From Dokdonella_A sp966248875 (GTDB lineage: Bacteria > Pseudomonadota > Gammaproteobacteria > Xanthomonadales > Rhodanobacteraceae), in contig CBINBI010000062.1 of NCBI GenBank assembly GCA_966248875.1, positions 1 through 20,545 on the forward strand: a DNA stretch of 20,545 bases. Reading direction: 5' to 3'. Below, piece by piece: positions 6,629-17,200 of the stretch. The number at the start of each line of letters is the position of its first letter. Positions within the stretch are counted from its first letter, which is position 1. The notes under the pieces were generated by a model, which saw only the letters and a program-made list of their open reading frames with translations, was not told where the DNA came from and ran no database searches. The translations under genes and the position numbers were made by a program.

Positions 6629-6874
6629 CTACGCGGGCCAGAGCCATGCGAACGTCGCGCCGACGATCAGCGCGTAAATCACGCCGTCGACCACGTACTT
6701 GACCGACCTCTTCCATGGGTACGCCCACCAGATGCCCATCGGCAGCGGATAGAACGCGTGCCCGAGCAGTGCCGCCACGCCCGTCATGTGGAACACCTGC
6801 GCGTGCGGCGTGCCGGCAGCCAGCGCGCTCGCAGCGAGGCACGCGGCGACGAACGAGACCAGCAAGCAGAACAC
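6629..6874 (-). CDS. Small membrane protein, probable C-terminal remnant of a broken gene
   Basis: The open frame from the GTG at 6874 encodes 81 residues with about three hydrophobic segments: FCLLVSFVAACLAASALAAG (2-21), MTGVAALLGHAFYPLPMGIW (about 30-49) and VVDGVIYALIVGATFAWLWP (about 61-80). The loop WAYPWKRSVKYVVDGVIYAL is typical of an uncharacterised membrane protein family of about 150-170 residues that I recall ending in 'DGLIYALxTAGxFGWLWP'. The frame continues upstream as DPAGQWF without any ATG, and no Shine-Dalgarno site suits the GTG. A well-formed start (ATG 6924) lies 50 nt further up in another frame (see the adjacent entry). I therefore think it is the surviving 3' part of a gene that lost its middle. 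It may still be translated from the GTG, but a normal product seems unlikely. Confidence 0.55.
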   Translation of the reverse strand: MFCLLVSFVAACLAASALAAGTPHAQVFHMTGVAALLGHAFYPLPMGIWWAYPWKRSVKYVVDGVIYALIVGATFAWLWPA

Positions 6875-6888
6875 GAACCACTGTCCGG

Positions 6889-6924
6889 CAGGATCGGAAG
6901 CCAGAGCTGCGCGAGGGAAACCAT
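6889..6924 (-). pseudogene. N-terminal fragment of the same membrane-protein gene, out of frame
   Basis: An ATG at 6924, preceded by GAGGAT 6 nt upstream, begins MVSLAQLWLPIL, the expected N-terminus of the membrane family whose C-terminal part is at 6629-6874. After the Leu, the reading frame runs into PDSGSCS, while the family sequence resumes as PAGQWFVFCLLVSF in the neighbouring frame. The join at about 6886-6895 is therefore an internal deletion (about 70 codons by family length) combined with a frameshift. The family comparison is from memory. Confidence 0.5.
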
Positions 6925-7062
6925 GCGGACATCCTCGATCGTTGGAAAAGAAGCGAAGAAAAGCCCGCGCAATCTACCCCCCGGCCGGACGGTCGCGAAA
7001 TCGGCACTGCAGCATCGGCGACGCAGCGCACCTTCGCCGGCGCGATGCGCGTCCGGCGACGG

Positions 7063-7068
7063 TATAGT
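7063..7068 (+). promoter_or_regulatory. Possible -10 element of the M20 peptidase gene
   Basis: TATAGT in a GC-rich context, 36 nt before the ATG at 7105. It fits a sigma-70 -10, but no TTGACA-like hexamer is visible at the right spacing. Confidence 0.3.
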
Positions 7069-7104
7069 CGCCGAACGCCGACCGGCACGCACGGGACCGA
7101 CCGC

Positions 7105-8631
7105 ATGCGCAAGCTGACTCTGATTCTGCTGATCCTGGTTCTGCCGGCCGCGGGCGCGGACGCGCGCGCGTGGGACGACGAAGTCACGCGGGCCGCGCAA
7201 CGGAACTTCGCGGAATATCTCGACCTGCTCGCGATTCCGAATGTCGCCGATGATGCCGCCGACATCCGCCGCAACGCTGCGTTCCTGCAGCGCGCGTTCG
7301 AGAAGCGCGGCTTCCGGACGAAGCTTCTTAACAACCCGGCGGAGCGGCCGCTCGTGTTCGCGCAGCTCGCCGCCTCGAAGTCCGGCGCGAAGACGATCCT
7401 CTTCTACGCGCATTTCGACGGTCAGCCCGTGATTCCTGACGAGTGGGCGCAGGAAAGCCCTTTCGAGCCGGTCGTCAAGCGGCGCGATGCGGAAGGCGTC
7501 TGGCAGCCCGTCGCGCGTGAAGCTCTGCTCGCCGAGCTCGATCCGGAGCTGCGCGTGTTCGCGCGTGCCGCTGCCGACGACAAGGCGCCGATCATGATGC
7601 TGCTGATCGCCGTCGATCTCCTGCGTTCCGCCGGCCGGTCACCCGCCTTCGACGTCAAGGTGATCCTCGATTCCGAGGAAGAGATGAGCTCCCCGAGCCT
7701 CGCCGGCGTCGTCGCCGCGAATTCGCCGCTGTTCGAGTCCGATGCGCTGGTCATTCTGGATGGTCCTGCGCATCCGTCGGGGCGGCCGACGCTGGTGTTC
7801 GGCAATCGCGGCATCGCGCAGGCGACGCTCGTCGTGTACGGGCCGCGCGCGCCGCTTCACAGCGGCCACTTCGGCAATTACGCGCCGAACCCCGCGTTCC
7901 GGCTGGCCGCCCTGCTCGCCGGCATGAAGGACGACGACGGCCGCGTGCGCATCGAAGGCTACTACGACGGCGTCGCGCTGACCGGCTCCGATCGCGCCGC
8001 GCTCGCGGCAACCGGCGACGACGAGGACGCATTGCGCAAGCGCATCGGCATCGCGCGCGCCGAGCGCGTCGGCGCGACATACCAGGAAGCGCTGCAGTAT
8101 CCCTCGCTCAACGTGCGCGGCATGGCCTCCGGCGCCATCGGTGCGAAGGCGGCGAACATCGTGCCGAGCGAGGCGACAGCGGAGCTCGATTTCCGCACGA
8201 CGCCGGAAACCGACGGGCGGCGCCTTTACGATCTGGTGAAGAAGCACATCGAGGCGCAGGGCTATCACCTCGTCGACGGTCCGCCGAGCGACGCGGAACG
8301 CGCGAAGTGGGACAAACTTGCGAGCTTCACGCTCGGCGCGGTGCAGAGCGCCGAGCGCACGCCGATGGATTCACCGGTCGGTCGCTGGGCCTATGCCGCG
8401 CTGCATTCGCAGACCGGCCCGCGGCCCGATGTCGAGCCCGTGCGCATCCGCATGATGGGCGGCACCGTGCCGACCGACGTGCTCGTCGAAGCGCTCCGCC
8501 TGCCCTTCATCATGATTCCCACCGTCAACGCCGACAACAGCCAGCACGCGCACGACGAGAATCTGCGCATCGGGCACTTCGTCAGCGGCACCCAGACAAT
8601 CTACAGCCTGCTGGTGACCGAATACCGCTGA
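7105..8631 (+). CDS. Periplasmic M20-family metallopeptidase
   Basis: The 508-residue protein starts with a signal peptide (MRKLTLILLILVLPAAGADA), so it acts in the periplasm or outside. The M20 di-zinc ligands are visible: H103 in YAHFDGQPV with D105 supporting, D158 in AADDKAPIMM (bridging Asp), the general base Glu and ligand Glu at 191-192 in LDSEEEMSSP, D219 in VILDGPAHP, and H481 in SQHAHDENL. The lid/dimerisation domain falls between about 235 and 400 and contains the APLHSGHFGN segment. M20 enzymes of this type cleave dipeptides or deacylate amino acids; the exact substrate cannot be read from sequence. The ATG at 7105 is chosen because it directly gives the signal peptide; the ribosome site (GGGA, 8 nt upstream) is weak. 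It converges on the ABC permease gene with only 27 nt between stop codons. Confidence 0.9.
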   Translation: MRKLTLILLILVLPAAGADARAWDDEVTRAAQRNFAEYLDLLAIPNVADDAADIRRNAAFLQRAFEKRGFRTKLLNNPAERPLVFAQLAASKSGAKTILFYAHFDGQPVIPDEWAQESPFEPVVKRRDAEGVWQPVAREALLAELDPELRVFARAAADDKAPIMMLLIAVDLLRSAGRSPAFDVKVILDSEEEMSSPSLAGVVAANSPLFESDALVILDGPAHPSGRPTLVFGNRGIAQATLVVYGPRAPLHSGHFGNYAPNPAFRLAALLAGMKDDDGRVRIEGYYDGVALTGSDRAALAATGDDEDALRKRIGIARAERVGATYQEALQYPSLNVRGMASGAIGAKAANIVPSEATAELDFRTTPETDGRRLYDLVKKHIEAQGYHLVDGPPSDAERAKWDKLASFTLGAVQSAERTPMDSPVGRWAYAALHSQTGPRPDVEPVRIRMMGGTVPTDVLVEALRLPFIMIPTVNADNSQHAHDENLRIGHFVSGTQTIYSLLVTEYR

Positions 8632-8658
8632 CGCTGCGCGGCCGTCGCGCCTCGCACG

Positions 8659-11079
8659 CTATGCCTCGTGCAGCGCCTTGGTCGGATCAAGCCCGGCCGC
8701 ACGCCGCGACGGAATCCAGCTCGCCGCGACCGCGACCACGATCAGCACGCACGCGATCGCGAAATAGATCATTGGATCGGCCGCGCGAACCTCGAACAGC
8801 AGCGCCGTCATCAGCCGCGTCAACGCGAGCGCGGCCACGACCCCGATCAGCAGGCCCGCGCCGGCCAGCCTGAGGCCGTGTCCGATGACCATCCTCTGCA
8901 CGTCGGCCGAGCGCGCACCCAGCGCCATGCGGATGCCGATCTCGGCCGAGCGCTGCGAAACCGAATAGGCCATCACGCTGTACACGCCGAGACTCGCCAG
9001 CACGAGCGCAAGCCCGGCGAACACCGTCAGGAGCATCATTGTCAGATCGCGGTCCGCCGTCGACTGCTCGACGAGCTGGTGCATCGTGCCGGGCGCGATC
9101 AGCGGAATGCCGGGATCGACGTCGCGCAGCGCAGCCCGCACGCTGGCGGTGAGCGCGGAGGGATCGCCGTCGGTGCGGACGAGGATGCCGGTGAAGTTCT
9201 CGGGACGCTGGAACACCGGGTAGTACATCTCCGGTACCGGGGGCGCGGTCAGGCTGTTGGTGTGCACGTCCGCGACGACGCCGACGATTTCCTGCGTCAG
9301 CGACAGCATGCCGGTGACGAGCTTCTGACCGAGCGGGTTCTCGTTGGGAAACAGCTGCTTCGCCATCGTCTCGTTGATGATGACGACGGGCGCGCTGGCC
9401 ATGGTGTCGTGCTCGTCGAAATCACGCCCCAGCTTGATCGGAATGCCGAGCACCCCGAAGCGGTTCGGGCTGATCAGGTGCCGGAGCGCCAGCGGGCGCT
9501 CGGACGGCGGCGGCAGCGGCCGTCCCACGACGGCATACGGCGACTGGCCGTTGTTGCCGCTGAGCGGCGGATTGTCGCTGAGCGCAACTTCCTTCGCGCC
9601 GGGGAGTTCCCGAAGCCGGTGATAAAGGCGCGTGTAGAAATTCGCCGTGGCTTCGGTGCGTGCCGGGTACTGCGCCGGCGGCACCACCGCGAACGCGGTG
9701 AAGATGCCGTCGGTACGAAAGCCGGGTGAGACATTCTGGATGCGCACGACGGTGGCGATCATGAGGCCGGTCGCGACAAGCAGCACGAACGCTAGCGCGA
9801 CCTCTCCGACCAGGAGGCCGCTGCGGAACCGGTTGTGGCGCGGCCCGCTCGTCGAATCGCGACTGGAGTCCTTGAGCGCATCGTTGGCGGCGCTTGCCGA
9901 CACATGCATGGCCGGCACCAGGCCCATGGCGACACCTGCGAGGATGGACACACCGAGCGTGAATGCGACCACCGCTGGATCGAGCGAGATCTCCTCGACA
10001 CGCGGAATGAAATCGTCGCCGAGATGCGCCAGCAGCGGCAGCGCCGCCGCGGCAAGAGCAAGTCCGAGCACGCCACCCGCGAGCGACAGCAGCAGGCTCT
10101 CGGCAAGGAACTGCGCGATCACGCGGCCACGGCTCGCGCCGAGCGCGAAGCGGATGCCGGCTTCCTTGCGCCGCCGTGAGAAGCGGGCGAGGAGCAGGTT
10201 CGCGACGTTCGCGCAGGCGATCAGCAGCACCGCCGCGACGGCCGCGAACAGCATGCCGTACGTCTGCCGCTGGTTTCCGACCAGGTTTTCCTGGAGAAAG
10301 CCCGCGACGATTTTCGATGTCGCATCGATGTTCGTCGGATGCGCGCTCGTGTATGCGGCCGCGATCACGCTCATGGCCGCACGCACCTCTTCCATGCCGA
10401 CACCCGGCTTCAGCCGGCCGAGCACGTTGAAGAAGAGACCGCCATCGTCGATCTGCTTCCGAACCGCGAACGGCGCCTCGTAGGGCCGCGTCGTGAACAC
10501 CGCGATCTGGTTCAGCGGAAACGCCGCGACATCGCGCGGCAGGACGCCGATGACCGTGTGCGGCCGTCCGTCCAGAGTCAGCGACTGGCCGACGACGTCG
10601 TTGCGCCCGGCGAAGTGCCTTTGCCAGTAGCCGTAACTCAACATGACCACCGGCGCGCCGCCGGGACGATCCTCCTCGGCCGGGAAATTGCGCCCGAGCA
10701 TCGGCTGCACGCCGAGCAGCGGAAAATAGTTCTGCGAGACGATCATCCCCTGCAGCTGCTCGGGATCGCCGGCTCCTGTCACGACGAACGCGTTCGGCGT
10801 CGAGACGGCGACATCGGTGAACACCTGCTGGCGGTCGCGCACGGCCTGCATGCGCGGCCACGAGAATGGCGCCTGATCGAGGCCGCGTTCGGGCAGCGCC
10901 GATCTCAGCTGGACGATCTCTTCGGGGTGCGCATACGGCAGCGGCCTGAGGAAGATCGCCTCGATGACGCTGAAGATCGCGCTGTTCGCGCCGATGCCCA
11001 GCGCCAAGGCCAGGATCGCGACGAGACTGAACACCGGCGTCTTGAGCAGCGAGCGGAATGCGAAGGCAATGGTGTCCAT
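8659..11079 (-). CDS. MacB/FtsX-type ABC transporter permease (ADOP family)
   Basis: The 806-residue protein has the duplicated layout of acidobacterial-type permeases. There is an N-terminal helix (about 15-40, LVAILALALGIGANSAIFSV), a MacB periplasmic core, an FtsX domain starting near residue 275 (LFAAVAAVLLIACANVANLL, then RFALGASRGRVIAQFLAESL), helices near 369 and 421, a second periplasmic core, and a C-terminal FtsX domain from about 680 (GLALVLASLGVYSVMAYSVS, IGIRMALGARSADVQRMV). Such permeases work with a MacB-like ATPase in mechanotransmission-type export of peptides, lipids or toxins. No ATPase gene is present in the window, so the partner must lie elsewhere. The ATG at 11079 has GGGAGG 10 nt upstream and starts MDTIAFAFRSLLKTP, the usual family N-terminus; the longer frame to 11196 looks untranslated. 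An inverted repeat lies upstream at 11138-11169. Confidence 0.92.
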   Translation of the reverse strand: MDTIAFAFRSLLKTPVFSLVAILALALGIGANSAIFSVIEAIFLRPLPYAHPEEIVQLRSALPERGLDQAPFSWPRMQAVRDRQQVFTDVAVSTPNAFVVTGAGDPEQLQGMIVSQNYFPLLGVQPMLGRNFPAEEDRPGGAPVVMLSYGYWQRHFAGRNDVVGQSLTLDGRPHTVIGVLPRDVAAFPLNQIAVFTTRPYEAPFAVRKQIDDGGLFFNVLGRLKPGVGMEEVRAAMSVIAAAYTSAHPTNIDATSKIVAGFLQENLVGNQRQTYGMLFAAVAAVLLIACANVANLLLARFSRRRKEAGIRFALGASRGRVIAQFLAESLLLSLAGGVLGLALAAAALPLLAHLGDDFIPRVEEISLDPAVVAFTLGVSILAGVAMGLVPAMHVSASAANDALKDSSRDSTSGPRHNRFRSGLLVGEVALAFVLLVATGLMIATVVRIQNVSPGFRTDGIFTAFAVVPPAQYPARTEATANFYTRLYHRLRELPGAKEVALSDNPPLSGNNGQSPYAVVGRPLPPPSERPLALRHLISPNRFGVLGIPIKLGRDFDEHDTMASAPVVIINETMAKQLFPNENPLGQKLVTGMLSLTQEIVGVVADVHTNSLTAPPVPEMYYPVFQRPENFTGILVRTDGDPSALTASVRAALRDVDPGIPLIAPGTMHQLVEQSTADRDLTMMLLTVFAGLALVLASLGVYSVMAYSVSQRSAEIGIRMALGARSADVQRMVIGHGLRLAGAGLLIGVVAALALTRLMTALLFEVRAADPMIYFAIACVLIVVAVAASWIPSRRAAGLDPTKALHEA

Positions 11080-11137
11080 TTTCGGACAGCCTCCCGTCTG
11101 GGTATCGGTCCGCGCGCTGTCGAGGATACATGCACAC

Positions 11138-11169
11138 GGCGCGTCGAAGCTCGGATGCGTCGACGCGCC
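11138..11169. repeat. 10-bp perfect inverted repeat upstream of the permease gene
   Basis: GGCGCGTCGA and TCGACGCGCC flank a 12-nt spacer, about 60-90 nt upstream of the permease ATG. The centre-to-centre arm distance (22 bp, about two helical turns) suits a dimeric repressor or activator, or a leader stem-loop. No T tract follows. Confidence 0.45.
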
Positions 11170-11201
11170 ACTTGGTTGCATGGGAAGCCGTACCACTCCG
11201 A

Positions 11202-11231
11202 AAGCTCGCCGCGCGATGGCGCGGCGAGCTT
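11202..11231 (-). terminator. Strong terminator hairpin after the giant propeller gene
   Basis: AAGCTCGCCGCGC and GCGCGGCGAGCTT form a perfect 13-bp stem around a GATG loop. On the minus strand the 3' arm ends in TTTC, so the T tract is short but present. It starts 37 nt past the stop of the gene at 11268. A smaller 6-bp stem (ACGAGC/GCTCGT, 11253-11267) sits between the stop and this hairpin. Confidence 0.65.
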
Positions 11232-11267
11232 CCGTAGCGGGATCTGCGCGTCACGAGCGCAGCTCGT

Positions 11268-14200
11268 CTACTCCGCTTCGCGCGGCATCGCCTCCAGCGG
11301 GCGGGTGGCCCACAGGCGGTAGCTGCTCGCCGCGCCGAGCGGAAGGCGCAGCTCGCGACCGTCGTCGAGCAGCACAAGCAGCGTGTGCTGCGCTTCGCCT
11401 GCCGCGGCGGAACCTTCGACCAACACCAGCACGGCGATGCGTGCGCTGCCGATGGCGAGCCAGTTGCTCGCGTGTTCGGTGCCGGTCCCGGTCGTGACGA
11501 GGCGCACCGCATCGGTGCCGGCTGTGCTCACCCGCTCGATGCGGAATCCGCTGCCGTCGTCCGCGCGCGCCACGAGCGTGCTCGCGAGCGGCGTCGCTCC
11601 GGGCGGCGTCAGGTCGACACGGACGTCGTCGAGCACGCCGAGACGCACGGCCTGCGCTTCGAGCGGCGGCAGATCCGTTCCGGTGCCGTAGGGCTCGAAA
11701 CCGTCGCGGAACAGCACGATCCAACTCGTCGCGGCAGCGGCATCATTGCCGGAGTTGCCGTCCCCCGGCGCGGTGACATTCGCCTGGGTTTCAACCGAAC
11801 CCTCGTCCGCATCGAGTCGTACCGGCGCCGTCACGAGATACGCGACACTGCCGCCGGCCGGAATCGCGAGGCCGGATTCGACGATGTCGCCCTGCCCGCT
11901 CGCGCTGCATCCAGTCGACGCGGGGCCGAGACAGATCCAGGTCGCCGCGGCGACGTCGAGCTGCGAGGACAGCGTGCTCGCGACGGCCACATCGTCCGCC
12001 GCATCGCTGCCGACGTTCTGCACGACGACGAAATAATCGAGCAGCTCGCCCGGGCGGACGTGCTCGCGATCCACACTGATCGACACCGCAAGATCGACAC
12101 TGGCGGCGACGTTGGTCAGCGCGAACGACACCGGCGCGCCGAGACCGCCGCTTGCGGTAACCGCGTAGCTGCCGACTTCGCCGTTCGCGGTCGCGCCGAC
12201 ACTGGCGTAGCCGTTCGCGTCGGTGGTCGCCGTCGACGACGAGAGCACCGCGCTCGGCCCGCTCGCGGGCGCCGAGAATGTGATCGCGATGCCGGCGACC
12301 GGATTGTTCCAGTCGTCGCGCACCTGCACCGCCAGCGGTGCCGCGAACGCCGTGTTGACCGTGGCCTGCTGGCCGCTGCCGGCGATCAGCACGAGCTGCG
12401 TCGGCGGGCCCGCGATGCCGGTGCCAGCGAGAGCGATGGTGTGGTCGCCGGCGTTGCCGGTCACGTGCACCGTCGCGGCAGCCGCGCCGATCGTGGTCGG
12501 GCTGAAGCGGTAGCCGATCGTGCACGAGTCGCCGGGCGCGAGTTCGAACGGCGGCGCGGGACAGTCGCCGCCGTCGCGCACGAACGGGAGATCGACTGCA
12601 CTGATGGCATCGACGGTCGTGGCGGCGGTGCCGCTGTCGGTCAGCGTGAACAGCGCCGGGCCCGCGTCGACGCCCGCCGGCACCGTGCCGAAATCGAGCG
12701 ACGGCGGATCGATCGTGAGCGCGGGCTCGCCGAGCGTCACCGTGAGGTTCACCGGCAGCAGCGTCAGCGGATGGAACGGATCGTTGCTCTCGAAGCAGAG
12801 ATTCGCGGAATACGTGCCGAGCGCGAGCGCGCTGGCGTCGAGACTCGCCGTCAGATCCGACGACGCGCCGGCGGCCACTGCGCCGGCATCCGGCGACGCG
12901 CCGAGCCACGCGGGCCGGCTGCAATCGGCCGTGTCGCTGGTCTCGACGAGATTCCAGGCGAGATCGACCGTGCCGGGATTCGTGATCGTGATCGTGCGCT
13001 CGGCATTCGTGCCTTGCACCAGCGTGACGTCGAGCTGATCCGGATCGAGATCGAGCGTCGCCGGCGCCAGTCCGACGCCGACGAGATCGAATGTCACCGT
13101 CGGGCTGTCGCTCGCGACCGCGAGCGTCTGCGCGAACGTGCCGGCCTCGTTGGCGACGAAGATGTAGCTCAGCGTGCACGATGCGGACGCGGCGAGCTCG
13201 AACGGGCCGCCCGGGCAATCGCCGCCGGCCCGCGCGAACGGCAGCACCGGATTGTCGATGCCGCTGATCGCGACTGGCGTCGCGCCGGTGTTCGTCACCG
13301 TCACGGTCAGCGGACCGACGATCGCACCCGGCACCACGACCGAACCGAAATCCAGCATGTCGGGCACGACAGTGAGCACCGGCGCCGGTCCGGCTCCGAG
13401 CGCGAACACGTGCGCCGCGCCCTGATCGACGTGACCGTTGACGTCGGTCAGCCATGCGCCGACCAGCGCCGTGCCGGCGTCGAGCGCGACCGCGTCGCCG
13501 AACTGATCGCCCGGAGCTGGCGCGTCCGAAGCAAGCGTTCCGGTTTCGCTCCAGCTCGCGCCGCTGCGGCGGAACGTGTAGGCCTTGCCGCTGCCGCCCG
13601 CGAACCAGGCGCCGACGAGGGCGTCGTCGCCGTCGAGCGCGACCGCGTTGCCGAACGAGTCGCCCGTCGCGCCGTCCGAAGCCGCGAGGCGCGCCTGCTC
13701 GGTCCACGCCGTGCCGCTGCGCGTGAACACGTACGCCGCGCCCTGGAACGCGCCGCCCGAACCCGCGGCCGCGCTCGCGCCGATGAGGATCGTGTTGCCG
13801 GACACCGCGACTGAGTCGCCGAAGTTCGCGCCTTCCGCGGCATCGCTCGCAACCAGTGTCGCCTGCTCGGTCCAGGTCGTGCCGTTGCGCACGAACACCC
13901 AGGCGGAGCCCGCACCGTCCATGCCGGACGGATCCGCGTAGGCCGCGCCCACGACAGCGGTGTCGCCGTCGAGCGCGACCGCGTCGCCGAACACGTCGAA
14001 GGCCTGGCCGTTCGAGGCCGTCAGCTTCGCCTGCTCGCTCCAGACGGAGCCCGAGCGCACGAAGACGTAGGCTGCACCCTGGTTCATGTGTCCGTCGACC
14101 ATCGCCTGGCGGGCGCCGATCAGCGCGGTGTCGCCGTCGAGCGCGACCGCGATGCCGAACACGTCGTCCACGCTGCCGTCCGAGGCGGTGAGCTTTGCCT

Positions 14201-17200
14201 GCTGCGTCCAGATGCCGCCGTCGCGATGGAACACGTAGGCCGCGTTGACGCCATGGCCGCCGCCGATGAGCGCCGTATCGCCCGACAGCGCGACCGTGAT
14301 GCCGAACTGGTCGAACTGCTCGCCGTCGTCGGCGGTCAGCCGCGCCTGCTGCGTCCAGTGATCACCTTCGCGCACGTAGACGTAGACCGCCCCGAGATTC
14401 TCGACGCCGCCGATGTCGACCGCGTCCGCGCCGACCAGCGCGGTGTCACCGTCGATCGCGACGGAACGGCCGAACCAGTCGTTGTCCATGCCGTCCGGCG
14501 CGATGAGCGTCTGCGTACCGCCGGGCGCGCCGCCCGTGATGTCGAGGCTGACCGGCACGACGGCCGGAGCCGGCGCGGGATCGTTGCTGTCGATGCAGAG
14601 ATTCGCGGTGTAAGTTCCCGCGGAGAGACCGCTCGAGTCGAACGAGAGCGTGGCGGATCCGCTGCTGCCGCCCGCGACGGAGCCAGTCGCCGGATCGACG
14701 CTGAGCCACGAGGGCAGCGTGCAATCGACGAACGCGTCGGGTGTCATCGCCGACCACGTGCTGCCGTTCCAACGTGCGGTGTGGTCGGCTGGAATGCCGC
14801 CGGCGCTCGTGAACGAGCCGCCCGCAATCAGATCGCCATCGAATTCCATGAGCGCGCTGACGCGCGCGGCGACGCCGTCACCCAGCGCCGACCATGCGCT
14901 GCCGTCCCAGCTCGCGATACGGTTGGCAGCCACGCCGCCGGCCGAAGTGAAGAGCCCGCCGACGACGAGCGTGTCGCCGTATGTGCCGATCGCAGAAACC
15001 TGGCTGTTGACGCCGTCGCCGAGCGGCGACCAGGTGCTGCCGTTCCAGCGCGCGACACGGTTTGCCGGCGCTCCGCCCGCGGACGTGAAGCTGCCCGCCG
15101 CGATGAGATCGCCATCGTACGTGCCGAGCACGAGCACGGTGCTGTCGACGCCGGCGCCGAGCGGCGCCCAGGCGCTGCCGTCCCAGCGCGCGATGCGGTT
15201 GAGATTCTGGCCGCCGACCGTCGTGAAGCCGCCGGCCGCGATCAGCTCGCCGTTGTAAACGGTGAGCGCGAACACCTGCGCGTCGAGGCCCTGGCCGAAC
15301 GCCGACCAATGATCGCCGTCCCAGCGCGCCAGCCCGTCCACCGGGATGTTGCTCGCCGCGGTGAAATTGCCGGCGACGATCAGCGCGCCGTCGTAAACGG
15401 CGAGCGCATTGACGCGTGACGTGGAGCTGCCCGTGAGGCCCATGTCGAGCGCCGTCCATTCGGCGCCGTCCCAGCGCGCGATGCGGTTCACCGTCACGCC
15501 GCCGGCCTTGGTGAAGTTGCCGGCCGCGATCAGCGCGCCGTCATACACGGCCAGCGCGTTGATGTCGTTGTTCACGCCGGCGCCCAGCCACGACCATGCA
15601 TGGCCGTCCCAGCGCGCGATGCCGTGAAAATCGCTGTCGCCCTCGCCGGCGACGTAGAGCGCCGGTCCGCGGCCGTCGTCCCACACCGTCATGGCGGAGA
15701 CGTTGTCGCCGAAACCGGTTGGGCTTGACGCCGCCGCAGTGCTGACCAGCCAGTCGAGCGTCTGATCGCCGCCGTTGCCGATCGTGAGCGTGGCCGAGCC
15801 CGTCTCGCCGGCGGCCAGTGTCGCGGAGACGTGATCGGGATCGAGCTGCACGCTCGGCGGCCGCTGTTCGATCACACCGGTGCCGATCAGCTCGAACGAG
15901 GACGGCGGGCCGTCCGTATCCGAGCCGATCGCGAACGACTGCACGAAGTTGCCCGCCGTCGCCGGCGCGAAGCGGAATTCGAGCGTGCAGCTCGAGAGCG
16001 GCGCGAGATCGAACGGTGCGTCGGGGCAGGTGCCGCCGGTGCGCTCGAACGGCGCAACCGCTGCGGGAATCGCGTCGATCGCGACCGCCACGCTGCCGAC
16101 GCTGCTCAGCGTCACGCTCTGCGATGCCGTCGTCCAGCCGGCGATGACGCTGCCGAAGTCGAGCCGGTGCGGCGCGACTTCGATCAAGCCGTGCGGCTCG
16201 CCCGGACCGTACACGCCGATGTTCCAGTTCGGCTCGCCGCCGGTGAGCTGGAAGCGGCCGGCCGCGACGAGTTTCTCGGGCTCCGGGCCGGCGCCGTCGA
16301 GATCCGTGACGAGCAGCGTTTCGACCGCCGGCGTCGCCCAGCCGCCGACACCCGCGCCGGCGCTGCCGACCAGCGGCAGCCACGCCGTGCCGTCCCAGCG
16401 CGCGATGCCGTTGACCGGAGCGCCGCCTGCGTTGTGGAAACGTCCGCCGGCGATCAGCTCGCCGGCGTACGAGGCAAGGCTCAGCACCTGATCGTCCATG
16501 CCGACACCACCGGCCGCCGCGAAGCCGCTCCAGCCGGCGCCGTCCCAGCGCGCGATGCGATTGACGGTCTGTCCGCCGGCCTGGCCGAAGCTGCCGGCCG
16601 CGACGAGCGCGCCGTCGTACGGAAGCAGTGCGCTGACCGATCCGTTGACGCCGCTGCCGAGTGCGGACCATGCGACGCCGTCCCAGCGCGCGACATGGCT
16701 CACCGATACCGAGCCCGCGCTGAAGAAATCACCGCCCGCGATGAGATCGCCGTCGAACACCGTCAGCGCCGTGACCGAGGAATCGACGCCGCTGCCGAGC
16801 GCGGACCATGTGCTGCCGTCCCAGCGCGCGATGTTGCGGGCGGCGATGCCGCCGGCGCTCTCGAACGAGCCGCCGACGATCAGCGCGCCGTCGTAGACCG
16901 CGAGCGAGCGCACCGTCGGCAGGAACCCGTTGGTGACGCCCGCGCCGTCGCTGCCGAGTGGCCACCAGCGCGTGCCGTCCCAGCGCGCGATGTGGTTGAC
17001 GAAGACGCCGCCCGCGTCGAGGAAGCGGCCGCCTGCGATGAGCTGACCGTTGTACTCGACGAGCGCGTTGACGACCGGTGTAACGCCCGCGCCGGGCGGC
17101 GCGCTGACGCCCGCCGCGAATGGCCCGTCCAGCGCCCGCCACGCGTTGCCGTCCCAGCGCGCGACTTCGAAGACCGTCTCGCCGCCCGCGCGCACGAAGC

